A stretch of DNA of 52,223 nt from NCBI GenBank assembly GCA_029688995.1, contig JARULA010000013.1:1-52223 (forward strand), given 5' to 3'. Of the stretch, positions 1-8,947 are shown in pieces. A model generated the notes under the pieces. That model had not been told where the DNA came from. It did no database searches and was given only the letters and a program-made list of their open reading frames with translations. Within the stretch, counting starts at the first letter, position 1. Each line of letters starts with the position of its first letter. The translations under genes were made by a program, and so were the position numbers. This DNA is from Marinilabiliaceae bacterium ANBcel2. GTDB lineage: Bacteria > Bacteroidota > Bacteroidia > Bacteroidales > Marinilabiliaceae.

Positions 1-1
1 C

Positions 2-382
2 ACTACCCCATCGTATGAATATACTCCTGTAGATATTGGTGAGGATGATGATCGATTTGTTATTCATTTAACTCCCGGTCGCGAAACAGAAGAAGATTCA
101 GGAGTATCAACCGGCATCGACGATGTTCAGGAAGAAGATTTAGATGGCATTCGTATCACCTCGCGTTCAGGTAGGGCAATTGTAAGTATCAACAGTGACT
201 TGCTTGATCTTTATGGTGAGGGCACAATAGAGGTTTTCACAATTAATGGTCGCCAGGTGAGTGAGTCATCGGCAGTAACCAGCAGAACTTTTATAGCTTT
301 GCCTGAGTCAAACTCAGCTTATATTGTACGGGTTTATATAGGCGGATTAATAAAGAGTGAAACTGTTATGGGATCACGATAA
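2..382 (+). CDS. C-terminal end of a secreted protein with a type IX secretion sorting domain (5' end outside window)
   Basis: An open frame enters from the left edge (first full codon at base 2) and stops at 380-382, giving about 126 residues. After an acidic linker, the last 75 or so residues follow the usual type A sorting-domain pattern of Bacteroidota: a beta strand ending in short hydrophobics (RAIVSI), then IEVFTINGRQV, and a final strand AYIVRVYIGGLIKSETV. In this family such domains direct export through the outer membrane by the type IX system and are usually cleaved off. The catalytic or binding part lies outside the window, so function is unknown. It ends at a strong hairpin shared with the convergent gene cluster. 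Confidence 0.7.
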   Translation, partial: TTPSYEYTPVDIGEDDDRFVIHLTPGRETEEDSGVSTGIDDVQEEDLDGIRITSRSGRAIVSINSDLLDLYGEGTIEVFTINGRQVSESSAVTSRTFIALPESNSAYIVRVYIGGLIKSETVMGSR

Positions 383-408
383 TATTATTCTACTGATAAA
401 TATTAAAT

Positions 409-446
409 AAAAGGGGCTGTCCAAAAAGTATTGGGCAGCCCCTTTT
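409..446. terminator. Bidirectional rho-independent terminator
   Basis: AAAAGGGGCTGTCC and GGGCAGCCCCTTTT form a 14-bp stem (one G-U pair) around a 10-base loop. The A and T tracts at its base give a U-run on both strands. It sits between the convergent secreted-protein gene and the HPr-kinase-like gene and can serve both. Confidence 0.9.
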
Positions 447-460
447 ATGTTTTATCTATT

Positions 461-1345
461 TTATTCGTTTAACTCTTTAATAATCTCCACAATCTCTTTG
501 TCCGGTTTAAATGCACAGCTGTAAACTGGAATTTGAGAGGTGAAATCTAATACTTTATTAAGATGTGATTTGGTCATCTCCTTTTCATAAAGATGTTGCA
601 TGCAGTTACTCATAACCTGCATAGATGCATTAATGCCTTTTATTTGAGTAATTAAGTTGTTTTTTGACTGGTGCAGTAAAAATATTTTATCTACTGTTGC
701 CATAGCAGGTTTTTGGCTATACCAAATCATAGGTGTGTTAAACATATTCCACCTTTCAGCTATTTTTTGAATCCATAAGCGGTCATCATTAATTATTAAG
801 GCTCCACTTTGTTCCCATAATGAGGCCATAGTGCTTTTACCGGTGCCTGAAACAGCAGAAAATAGATAGCCTTTATTACTGCAAGAAACTCCTGATGCAT
901 GTATTATAAAACCTCCTGATTTATGAGCCAAGTGAACCATTAATAGTCCGCCTAACGGGTGAAAAAGGGGATCGATGGTAACTGTATCATCACTTTTATG
1001 AGGAGTGATGGTGATATCTATAACTTTTTGTCTGGAATTTATAATAGCTGTTGCACTATCTATTTTAGGGTGATTAAAAAAGGTTATTTTTATTGCAATA
1101 TCGCTATTGCCGTTTTGATAAACCATCCAACTGTACGGCATTGTTTGCTTATCAAATGATTCGCCTTTAAATGCCTGTTTAAAGTTTGACAGACTCTCAT
1201 AGCTTTTGCTTGTTTTATAGTTGCAACTATATGTTTGTGTGGTTGATATTAACGGAAAAGTATATTTAGCTGATGCAGTTAGTTGCAGATCAATTTTTGC
1301 AGTTGATTTTATCTTTAGCTCAAGAGATGCTAAAAAAATATTCAT
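461..1345 (-). CDS. HPr serine kinase-like P-loop protein (HprK-related), last gene of a RiPP-like locus
   Basis: This is a 294-residue protein. Its C-terminal half resembles the catalytic domain of HPr kinase/phosphorylase: a P-loop SAVSGTGKST at residues 163-172, preceded by the IHASGVS strand and followed by INDDRL (186-190), matching the acidic pair of the family. The N-terminal 120 residues are not recognisable. True HprK phosphorylates the carrier HPr. Related short proteins beside PqqD-like genes occur in peptide-modification clusters, and some lasso-peptide clusters use such a kinase to phosphorylate the peptide. Here it follows a 74-codon peptide gene (16-bp gap) and a PqqD gene on the same strand. 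A role in phosphorylating that peptide is inference. Starts at ATG (complement of 1343-1345). Confidence 0.75.
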   Translation of the reverse strand: MNIFLASLELKIKSTAKIDLQLTASAKYTFPLISTTQTYSCNYKTSKSYESLSNFKQAFKGESFDKQTMPYSWMVYQNGNSDIAIKITFFNHPKIDSATAIINSRQKVIDITITPHKSDDTVTIDPLFHPLGGLLMVHLAHKSGGFIIHASGVSCSNKGYLFSAVSGTGKSTMASLWEQSGALIINDDRLWIQKIAERWNMFNTPMIWYSQKPAMATVDKIFLLHQSKNNLITQIKGINASMQVMSNCMQHLYEKEMTKSHLNKVLDFTSQIPVYSCAFKPDKEIVEIIKELNE

Positions 1346-1361
1346 GCATTACAATTAAAAG

Positions 1362-1586
1362 TTACCATGCAGGACGAGAGCCTCCAAATGGATTATCTTT
1401 TGGTTTATAACTATTATTATATAAAGGAGAGTTCTCTGGTCCTGGTGGGTTTTCAACTTCATCATCTTCATCAGGATCATCCGGTGGGCTCCCCATCATT
1501 AACGACATGGATCTGTCCAGTTCGAACTCTTCGATGGATGGTTTCTTGTAATTACGTTTTATTATATGTGGTTTATTTATCTTCAT
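1362..1586 (-). CDS. Small acidic Pro/Asp-rich peptide, candidate RiPP precursor
   Basis: A 74-residue peptide lies between the PqqD-like and HprK-like genes with 14- and 16-bp gaps, which suggests co-transcription. The N-terminal part is basic and carries YKKPSI at residues 13-18. This fits the YxxPx(L/I) leader motif that PqqD-type recognition domains bind in lasso-peptide leaders. After a hydrophobic SLMM stretch, residues 32-74 form a low-complexity core rich in Pro, Asp, Glu and Asn with Ser, Tyr and a C-terminal Trp. There is no Cys, so no thioether or disulfide chemistry is implied. Ser and Tyr in the core could be phosphorylated by the neighbouring kinase. Small proteins with a similar KKPxIE start are common in Bacteroidales with no known job, so the precursor role is inference. 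Confidence 0.65.
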   Translation of the reverse strand: MKINKPHIIKRNYKKPSIEEFELDRSMSLMMGSPPDDPDEDDEVENPPGPENSPLYNNSYKPKDNPFGGSRPAW

Positions 1587-1600
1587 TTATTAATACCGGG

Positions 1601-1897
1601 TTAAGGAATTTGTTCTACTATTCCTTTCTCTTTTGCCTCAAATATAAATTGTTCTATATCTTTCTCCAGCTCTTCTCTATCTACATCATACTCCTTTAAT
1701 AAGAGGTTAACTATTTGCCGGATATCTTTTTTGCCGTCAAGATTTTCTAATATTAAAGTTCCTGTTTCATTAAGAGTTAATACACGGGTCATGTCGGCTA
1801 CGCTGTCGGCTAATGGCACCAAAACCATCTCATCGTCAACTTTTCGGGTTACAAAATTACTCTTTTTTACCCGAAAAACATGGTTTAAATCAATCAC
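1601..1897 (-). CDS. PqqD family protein (RiPP recognition element)
   Basis: A 98-residue protein with the PqqD fold pattern: an N-terminal beta region (VFRVKKSNFVTRKVDDEMVLV), then LNETGTLILENLDGKKDIRQIV, where the invariant L.E.g..i...ldG..t..ei pattern of PqqD is clear, then a helical tail EELEKDIEQFI. PqqD proteins are small peptide-binding chaperones that present the leader of a ribosomal peptide to a modifying enzyme. The start codon is GTG (complement of 1895-1897). It is the first gene of a set with the candidate precursor and the HprK-like protein; no radical SAM enzyme, cyclase or leader peptidase is adjacent. Confidence 0.85.
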   Translation of the reverse strand: MIDLNHVFRVKKSNFVTRKVDDEMVLVPLADSVADMTRVLTLNETGTLILENLDGKKDIRQIVNLLLKEYDVDREELEKDIEQFIFEAKEKGIVEQIP

Positions 1898-2123
1898 TTT
1901 TTAACTAAATTATTTTAATTGCCAATACAAAACTTTTTACGAAATTGCAAAGATTAAATTTTTTGATAAAAAACAATGAATTTGCAAAGCCTATATAGTC
2001 ATTATTTGACGAATGTTCTTTTTTTGTGCATGAAATGTTTTATTTGATTGTTTAATTTACCTCGCTTATTATAAGAACGTATTGTAGTTAAAAATGTTTC
2101 TGATTTATTTAACTTAACGGTTT

Positions 2124-3146
2124 TTAACGGTTTTTTATGCGTGCATAAGGGGCGAGTTCCTGACCGGCAAATTGTTTGTTTAGGTATTTATAATAGCCTG
2201 TAATTGCTACCATTGCAGCATTATCGGTTGTGTATTCAAATTTTGGGATGTGAGTATTCCAGCCTTGTTTTACGGCCTCTCTATTTACTGCTTTGCGAAG
2301 CTCACTGTTTGCTGATACTCCGCCTGCCACTGCTATATCTTTTATACTATATTTTTTTGCTGCTTTTATAAGTTTATCCATTAATATCTCTATAATGGTT
2401 TTTTGAAGTGATGCGCAAAGGTCATTAAGGTTTTCAGTTATAAAGTTGGGGTTCTCTTTAATGCGATCTCTTAATGAGTATAAAAAGGATGTTTTCACCC
2501 CGCTAAAGCTGTAGTTAAAGTCGGGGATATTTGGTTTGTTAAATTTGAACGCTTCTGAATCTCCTTTTTTTGCATATTTATCAATTAATGGGCCACCCGG
2601 ATATGGCAGACCCATTATTTTAGCACATTTATCAAATGCTTCACCTGCAGCATCATCAATTGTTTCTCCAATGATTTCCATTTTCAGATGCTCTTTTACG
2701 ATAATGATCTGACTGTTACCGCCTGATACTAATAAGCAAAGAAAGGGAAATTGGGGTGGTTTTTTATCACTGCCCGGTTCTTCAATAAAGTGTGCTAAAA
2801 CGTGTGCCTGCAAATGATCCACTTCAATTAACGGGATGTTTTTAGCCAGGGCAAAACCTTTGGCAAAAGAGGTTCCCACAAGCAGCGATCCTAGCAGTCC
2901 GGGCCCTCTTGTAAATGCTACAGCATTTATCTCATCCCCGGTTACTCCTGCATCTTTAAATGCTTTGTCAACTACGGGTATTATATTTTGCTGGTGAGCG
3001 CGTGATGCAAGTTCGGGAACAACACCGCCATACTCTTCATGCACATGTTGAGCGGCAGTCACATTACTTAAAATGGTACTGTTTTTGATGATTGATGCAG
3101 AAGTGTCATCACATGATGATTCTATGGCAAGTATTACTATTGACAT
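2124..3146 (-). CDS. tsaD: tRNA N6-threonylcarbamoyladenosine biosynthesis protein TsaD
   Basis: A 340-residue protein, the normal length of bacterial TsaD (Gcp/Kae1/YgjD family). It begins ILAIESSCDDTS and has the metal-binding HLQAH at residues 111-115, LLVSGGNSQI for the nucleotide, AGEAFDKCAK and a C-terminal VAGGVSANSEL segment. TsaD transfers threonylcarbamoyl from TC-AMP to A37 of ANN-decoding tRNAs, working with TsaB and TsaE in the cytoplasm. It diverges from tamB with a 166-bp gap, an arrangement I believe is common in Bacteroidia. Complete and unremarkable. Confidence 0.96.
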   Translation of the reverse strand: MSIVILAIESSCDDTSASIIKNSTILSNVTAAQHVHEEYGGVVPELASRAHQQNIIPVVDKAFKDAGVTGDEINAVAFTRGPGLLGSLLVGTSFAKGFALAKNIPLIEVDHLQAHVLAHFIEEPGSDKKPPQFPFLCLLVSGGNSQIIIVKEHLKMEIIGETIDDAAGEAFDKCAKIMGLPYPGGPLIDKYAKKGDSEAFKFNKPNIPDFNYSFSGVKTSFLYSLRDRIKENPNFITENLNDLCASLQKTIIEILMDKLIKAAKKYSIKDIAVAGGVSANSELRKAVNREAVKQGWNTHIPKFEYTTDNAAMVAITGYYKYLNKQFAGQELAPYARIKNR

Positions 3147-3312
3147 TAATTTTTAGTTTTTCTTGTGAAAAGCTGTGAAACAGACTGTAACTTCTGATTA
3201 AGATGATTATTTTTGCAAGTTAGAGTTAATAATGGTCGGTTTTTAAATACAGGGCAAAATTATTAAAAAATCTGAGAAAATATTATTTTACAGTCTGCTT
3301 ATAATAGTAGGA

Positions 3313-6300
3313 GTGCCGTTGGTTATGTCAATTGTTTTGATGATACCGGCGGTACAGACAAGCATTGTGCGTGTTGTAACAAATAAGTTGTCGAACGATA
3401 TAAATGCTGAAATTTCTATTGACCGGGTTTCGGCATTTCCTTTTATGGGGGTTAGGTTACACGACTTTAAAATTGAAGATCAACAGCAGGAGACTCTGTT
3501 TTATGCCAATCAGGTACATGCTCGCATCGACTATTTCTCTATACGAAAAAAACATCTCTATTTGGGTGATGTGCAATTTTTTTCTCCTCGATTTAATCTA
3601 TATGAAACAGAAGAGGAGAATATGAATTTCTCTTTTCTTTTAGATTCACTTTCAGCATCTCCTAAGAAGGAGAGTAGCTGGGACTACTCTTTTCGCCAGC
3701 TTATTGTTTTGCGTGGTGATATTGATTTAAAAATGGAGAAGAGTGACGCAGTTTTGCCCGATGATTTTTTATCTGTGGATGATTTAAACTTTAGGGTTAA
3801 CCGATTAACTCCTGCAGGGGATTCTTTAAAATTTGAGATTTCTGAGCTCTCTTTTAGTGAGGAGCGCGGACTTCATCTTAATGAGTTGCGTACTCGCGGC
3901 TATATTGGCAGTGACCGTTTAGAGCTTGAGCGCTTAACATTTAATACCGATAACTCACTTTTTGATTTTGGTAAGATTAAAATTCCTTTTAGAAAGTATG
4001 ACTCTGAAGGTGAACCATGCGAGTTTAGAACCGAAGTTAACCGTTTGGTAATAGATGCAAGTGAGGCAATGTTATTCTATCCCGGGATACCGAAGGTTGA
4101 GGCTCCTTTTGTCTTTTCGGGGACGCTGTTTGGCACCTATGATAGCTTTAGAGGGCGGTCGGTCTCCTGTACATTTGGTAGCAGTACCCGATTAGTGAGC
4201 AATTTTGATGTTACCGGTCTGTCAAATCCCTCTGATGCTTTTCTATATCTCGATTTTGAAGATTTTTATACTACAGTTTCGGATGTTGATCGCTTTATTC
4301 CCGAAGAAGAGCATCTTTTTCCTCAATCTTTTAATGAGCTGGGTGTTGTTAAATACAGTGGTAGCGTAACAGGATTTTTTACCGATTTGGTTGCCTATGG
4401 TGCTTTTACATCGCAACTTGGCAGCTTGAGTACCGATATACGTGTTAGTCTTAGGGAAGATAACAGTTTTTCATTTTCAGGTTTGCTTAGTTCACGGGAG
4501 TTTGATCTGGGTAGTTTGGCCGGATTTGATCAAATGGGAGATGTTACTTTTGATATGGAGGTTAATGGTAGTCGTAATGCTGTAGATGATTATCATATAG
4601 TATTGGATGGTATTGTAACTGCAATAGATTTTTATGATTATATCTATGAAAATATTGAGCTAAAAGGAACCTTGACTCACTATATGTTTGACGGACTTGT
4701 ACGGATAGATGATGAAAACGGACAGGTTGATTTTAATGGTTTGGTAGATATGTCAGGTAAAGTACCTAAATTTGATTTCTCTGCCTCTCTTCGAAATATT
4801 ATGCCAGATAGGTTAAATCTATATCCTGTTATGGAAGGGGGAGTTTTTTCTGTAAAAATGGAGTCAAATTTTGAGGGGGATAATGTGGATGATCTTGTTG
4901 GTGAGCTGCTTTTTACCGATGGTGTTTTATACTCTCCCGGGGCAATGCTTGATTTTGATACTGTGAGAGTATCTTCGGTACGTGAAAATGGAGCTAAAAC
5001 ACTTAAGCTTGAATCTCCCTTTGCGGATGGGACAGTGGCAGGTCGCTATCTTTTTACCGATTTTGATAATACTTTGGCTGAATTTGCCTCTCACTTTTTA
5101 CCCTCTATAACTATTCGGGAGCCTTTAAGGGATGTCTCAGCAATGAATGATTTTGAGTTTGATATTCGCCTTAAAGAGATGAGTAATTTAGTTTCTGCTC
5201 TTTCTAACTCTTTGGAGTTGTCGAATCGCGGATATCTTAAAGGCCATTTTGATGCTGCAAATCAAAGAGTCGATTTGGATGTTGCATTTGATTATATGGG
5301 TTATAAATCTGTTTATTCAGAAGATTTTCATCTTTATGTTAATTCTCAAAATGGTGATGATGATCTTTCGGTGGTTTTAAGATCGGGTAAAACCGAGATT
5401 GGCAGATTTGTCGATCTTTATAACCTGTCGGTACATCAAAAAGCCAACAGTGATACTCTTACTACAAATCTGTTTTGGAATAATTGGGATGCTGTTACTT
5501 ATAGCGGTGCTCTTTATTCAACAACAACTTTTACACGTGATGAGAACAATAACAGGAGGTCCGATTTGGCTATACACCCCTCTTCAATTATCGTTGCTGA
5601 TTCAATATGGGATATAAGTGAGTCACACTTCTCTTTTTATAAGGAGGGTTTAAGCGCTCAAAATTTTAGAGTTGAAAATGCTGGTCAGTACGTCGCTCTT
5701 GAAGGCTTTTTAGACAGGGAAAAGGAGGATGCTCTTACCTTAATGTTTAACCATCTCGATGTTAACCGGATGTTTGAAAGCAGAGAGGAGGATGACATCT
5801 CTTTTGGTGGTACGATAAACGGAGAACTGGTGCTTGAAGATTACTATCGAACTCCCCTTCTTTCAAGCAGTTTAGAGGTGGAATCTTTTATGTTTAATGA
5901 AGTTTTGTATGGAACTTTAAGTGCTTCAAGCAGGTGGAATAACGATTTGGATGCTCTTATGGTGCATACCAGAATAACAGATCAGGAGGATGAAAATTTG
6001 GTTCCGGTAACGGGGTTCGGACTGGTTTATCCTGAGGAGCAGCTTGTAGATTTTGATTTTGAAGTTACTGGCCTTGATCTTGGCTTTTTAAATGTTTTTT
6101 TAGATAATGTTATTCAAAATCTTCAGGGAGATGCTCATGGGCGAATCTATTATCGTGGCCATTTTGGTGATGCTAATCTTACAGGGCGTGTTGCAATTGA
6201 TGATGGCACTTTTGATGTAGATCTTTTACAAACTTCTTATTCAATTAGTGATACTGTCTCTTTTTATCCTAATGAGATAAGATTTAGAGATTTAACCGTT

Positions 6301-7698
6301 GTCGATCGTAATAATAGACGTGGTGTTTTCACCGGTTCGGTGTTTCATGATGGTAAGTTTTCTGATATGATTTACGATTTGCGTCTTGATGCAAATAATA
6401 TGTTACTGCTTAACACCTCCTTTGCTCATAATCCCTACTATTACGGTACCGTTTATGGTTCTGGAACCATGAACATTGGGGGTAACAGTGATAATGTTGA
6501 TATTGCCGTTAATGCACGAACCAATGCAAACACAAGATTTTTTATTCCGGTTGAATCGCGTGAAACAGCTCTTGAGAGTGACTTTATACGATTTACTGCT
6601 TCATCGGCAGATGATTATATTTCTGCTGTTGAATCGTTGCAGTTTGAACCGCAAGAATATACAGTTGACTTAACGGGAATGCACCTTAATATGGATATTG
6701 AGGTTACACCTGATGCCCGTATTCAAATGATTTTTGATGAGCGTATTGGTGATGTTTTACGAGCTACCGGAATGGGTAATGTGCAGATTGCTATAGACAG
6801 GCAGGGTAATATTCGCTTTTTTGGTGATTATACTATTGCCGGAGGAGAGTACCATTTTAGTCTGCAAAACCTTATCAATAAAAGATTTCTTTTGCAGGAG
6901 GGAGGAACAGTTGCATGGCAGGGCGATCCCTATAATGCAGAGATTGATATTGAAGCTATACATCAGCTTAGAGCTTCTATCAGGGAGCTTACCGGACCAA
7001 TGCAGGGAGCTGATCAATCAGAATCGGGGTATGGGCGTATTCAAATAAATGTCTTGCTCTCTTTAACGGGTATGCTTGAGCAGCCTGTTATAGGTTTGGG
7101 TTTAGAGATGCCTACTCTGGAGGAGGGGCGCGAGGCGCTTATTTTGGATTATATCTCTTCAGAGGAGGAGATGAATCGCCAGGTGCTTTCACTACTGGTG
7201 CTTAACCGCTTTTACACTCCTGAGCATATGCGTATGAGTGAGTCTGCTTCTGCACGGGGTGAAAATACTGCTCTTGTTACTACATCCGAGGTGCTTTCTT
7301 CTCAATTGAGCAGGTGGCTAACAAGTATTAGCAGTGATGTTGATGTGGGGTTTGCTTATCGACCTGGTGATAATATTACAAGCGAGGAGTTTGAGCTGGC
7401 CCTGTCAACTCAGGTTTTTAACGACAGGGTAACTTTAAATGGTAATGTGGGGTATGGAAAGTATCAAACCAATACAAGTAAAATGGTAGGCGATTTTGAT
7501 ATGGATGTTAAGCTAAATCGCACCGGGACTTTAAGAGCCAGAGCATATACCCGCTCTAACGAAGATCTTTTATATGAAACTTCACCTACTACTCAGGGGG
7601 TTGGATTCTCTTTTAAAGAGGAGTTTAACACTTTTAGAGAACTTGCAAAAAAGTATTGGCGTATTGTAACTTTTAGGCGAGATGAGGATGAGGAGTAG
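3313..7698 (+). CDS. tamB: Translocation and assembly module protein TamB (DUF490)
   Basis: A protein of about 1461 residues predicted to be anchored in the inner membrane by its N-terminus and to span the periplasm as a long beta-rich repeat. The C-terminal 400 residues carry the TamB/DUF490 signature region (for example GMGNVQIAIDRQGNIRFFGDYTI in two pieces, then NVLLSLTGMLEQPVIGL, and REALILDYISSEEEMNRQV). TamB-type proteins connect the two membranes and support outer-membrane assembly or lipid transport. The start is uncertain. GTG at 3313 cuts the membrane segment, whereas the open frame extends back to 3247 with residues such as ILFYSLLIIVG that would complete it, but offers no ATG, GTG or TTG. 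A rare initiator (ATT or CTG) in 3247-3312 is possible. Confidence 0.9.
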   Translation: MPLVMSIVLMIPAVQTSIVRVVTNKLSNDINAEISIDRVSAFPFMGVRLHDFKIEDQQQETLFYANQVHARIDYFSIRKKHLYLGDVQFFSPRFNLYETEEENMNFSFLLDSLSASPKKESSWDYSFRQLIVLRGDIDLKMEKSDAVLPDDFLSVDDLNFRVNRLTPAGDSLKFEISELSFSEERGLHLNELRTRGYIGSDRLELERLTFNTDNSLFDFGKIKIPFRKYDSEGEPCEFRTEVNRLVIDASEAMLFYPGIPKVEAPFVFSGTLFGTYDSFRGRSVSCTFGSSTRLVSNFDVTGLSNPSDAFLYLDFEDFYTTVSDVDRFIPEEEHLFPQSFNELGVVKYSGSVTGFFTDLVAYGAFTSQLGSLSTDIRVSLREDNSFSFSGLLSSREFDLGSLAGFDQMGDVTFDMEVNGSRNAVDDYHIVLDGIVTAIDFYDYIYENIELKGTLTHYMFDGLVRIDDENGQVDFNGLVDMSGKVPKFDFSASLRNIMPDRLNLYPVMEGGVFSVKMESNFEGDNVDDLVGELLFTDGVLYSPGAMLDFDTVRVSSVRENGAKTLKLESPFADGTVAGRYLFTDFDNTLAEFASHFLPSITIREPLRDVSAMNDFEFDIRLKEMSNLVSALSNSLELSNRGYLKGHFDAANQRVDLDVAFDYMGYKSVYSEDFHLYVNSQNGDDDLSVVLRSGKTEIGRFVDLYNLSVHQKANSDTLTTNLFWNNWDAVTYSGALYSTTTFTRDENNNRRSDLAIHPSSIIVADSIWDISESHFSFYKEGLSAQNFRVENAGQYVALEGFLDREKEDALTLMFNHLDVNRMFESREEDDISFGGTINGELVLEDYYRTPLLSSSLEVESFMFNEVLYGTLSASSRWNNDLDALMVHTRITDQEDENLVPVTGFGLVYPEEQLVDFDFEVTGLDLGFLNVFLDNVIQNLQGDAHGRIYYRGHFGDANLTGRVAIDDGTFDVDLLQTSYSISDTVSFYPNEIRFRDLTVVDRNNRRGVFTGSVFHDGKFSDMIYDLRLDANNMLLLNTSFAHNPYYYGTVYGSGTMNIGGNSDNVDIAVNARTNANTRFFIPVESRETALESDFIRFTASSADDYISAVESLQFEPQEYTVDLTGMHLNMDIEVTPDARIQMIFDERIGDVLRATGMGNVQIAIDRQGNIRFFGDYTIAGGEYHFSLQNLINKRFLLQEGGTVAWQGDPYNAEIDIEAIHQLRASIRELTGPMQGADQSESGYGRIQINVLLSLTGMLEQPVIGLGLEMPTLEEGREALILDYISSEEEMNRQVLSLLVLNRFYTPEHMRMSESASARGENTALVTTSEVLSSQLSRWLTSISSDVDVGFAYRPGDNITSEEFELALSTQVFNDRVTLNGNVGYGKYQTNTSKMVGDFDMDVKLNRTGTLRARAYTRSNEDLLYETSPTTQGVGFSFKEEFNTFRELAKKYWRIVTFRRDEDEE

Positions 7699-7832
7699 AT
7701 GTTTTGATATTTTATAATAAAAGTTGAATTATAAGAGTTAATCTATAGAATGATATATAGTAAAAATGTTTTTACTATTTTAGTTGCACTTAATTTTAAT
7801 ATAATTGATAAGAATTTAATAATCTTTTTGGT

Positions 7833-8531
7833 ATGAATCTTTTTTTGATGGTACAGGCTACAGCTGAGGCTGTTGAGGGTGATGCAGCAGAGAATGGCGA
7901 GGTTGTTGAGCAAAGTATTAATTTGCTTGAACTGATGTTTAAAGGTGGGTTTATAATGATCCCGCTGGCACTTCTCTCTTTAATTACTGTTTATATATTT
8001 ATTGAAAGGTATATTGCTCTTAAACGTGTTTCCAGTGAAGACACCACTTTTATGAACCGTATTAAGGATTATATTCACGATGGTAAAATTGACTCGGCAC
8101 TTGCTTTGTGTCGCTCTAATGATCATCCTGTTTCGCGTATGATTGAAAAGGGTATTACCCGTATTGGACGCCCCCTTAATGATGTTACTACGGCAATAGA
8201 AAATGTGGGTAACCTTGAGGTGTCGCGTATGGAGAAAGGATTACCTACTTTGGCTACTGTTTCGGGAGGAGCCCCGATGATAGGGTTTCTTGGTACGGTT
8301 ATTGGAATGATTAAATCGTTCTGGGAGATGGCAAATGCAGGTAACAATGTTATGGTTGATCAGCTTGCCGGAGGTATCTATACGGCTTTGGTGACGACTG
8401 TGACCGGATTGATAGTAGGGATTATTGCATATTTTGCATATAATATTTTGGCAGCCAGGGTAGAGAAGGTTGTTTTTAAAATGGAAGCCCGTACCATGGA
8501 GTTTATGGATATTTTGAATGAACCTGCTTAA
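7833..8531 (+). CDS. ExbB/TolQ/MotA family proton-channel protein
   Basis: A 232-residue inner-membrane protein. It has a first membrane helix near residues 38-60 (GFIMIPLALLSLITVYIFIE) and two more around the conserved GGAPMIGFLGTVIGMI segment and ALVTTVTGLIVGIIAYFAY. The family forms pentameric channels with ExbD/TolR dimers that use the proton motive force. The next genes, ExbD-like (14-bp gap) and TonB-like (9-bp gap), make a complete energy-transduction operon able to drive TonB-dependent receptors such as the one at 38-41 kb, or a Tol-like envelope role. Confidence 0.92.
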   Translation: MNLFLMVQATAEAVEGDAAENGEVVEQSINLLELMFKGGFIMIPLALLSLITVYIFIERYIALKRVSSEDTTFMNRIKDYIHDGKIDSALALCRSNDHPVSRMIEKGITRIGRPLNDVTTAIENVGNLEVSRMEKGLPTLATVSGGAPMIGFLGTVIGMIKSFWEMANAGNNVMVDQLAGGIYTALVTTVTGLIVGIIAYFAYNILAARVEKVVFKMEARTMEFMDILNEPA

Positions 8532-8545
8532 TTAACTTTTATTCG

Positions 8546-8938
8546 ATGGGACTTAAAACGAGAAGTAAAATAAGTGCAACTTTTAGTATGTCGTCTATGA
8601 CAGACATAATCTTTCTGTTGCTTATATTTTTTATGATCACCTCAACTTTAGTAAATCCCAATGCTATAAAGTTGCTTTTGCCTCAAAGTAGCCAGCAAAC
8701 TGCTGCCAATCCTATTACATCAGTCTCTATTGATAGTAATTTGAACTATTTTATTGAGACAAGGCAGGTGCCTTTTAATCAGTTAGAGTCGGCATTAAGA
8801 GAACGATTGGGAGATGAAGAGGCGCCCTATCTTTCGCTTCATGTAGATGAAGATGTGCCTATGAAAGAGGTTGTTAAGGTGATGGATATGGCTAAACGTA
8901 ATGAATATAGAGTAATCCTGGCTACCAGGGCCAGATAA
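8546..8938 (+). CDS. ExbD/TolR family biopolymer transport protein
   Basis: A 130-residue protein with a single N-terminal membrane helix carrying the essential protonatable Asp (D20) in the family motif MTDIIFLLLIFFM, followed by a periplasmic domain. It sits between the ExbB-like channel gene and the TonB-like gene. With ExbB it forms the rotor or channel complex that passes proton-motive force to the periplasmic transducer encoded next. Confidence 0.92.
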   Translation: MGLKTRSKISATFSMSSMTDIIFLLLIFFMITSTLVNPNAIKLLLPQSSQQTAANPITSVSIDSNLNYFIETRQVPFNQLESALRERLGDEEAPYLSLHVDEDVPMKEVVKVMDMAKRNEYRVILATRAR

Positions 8939-8947
8939 CTTTTTTAT

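Noticed and set aside
1367-1699. A 110-residue plus-strand frame across the peptide and PqqD genes
   Set aside because: It is rich in Tyr/Leu/Phe without any recognisable pattern and is antisense to two better supported genes.
461-1897. A true lasso-peptide cluster
   Set aside because: The YxxPxI motif, PqqD and kinase fit, but no asparagine-synthetase-like cyclase or transglutaminase-like peptidase is present within the visible neighbourhood.
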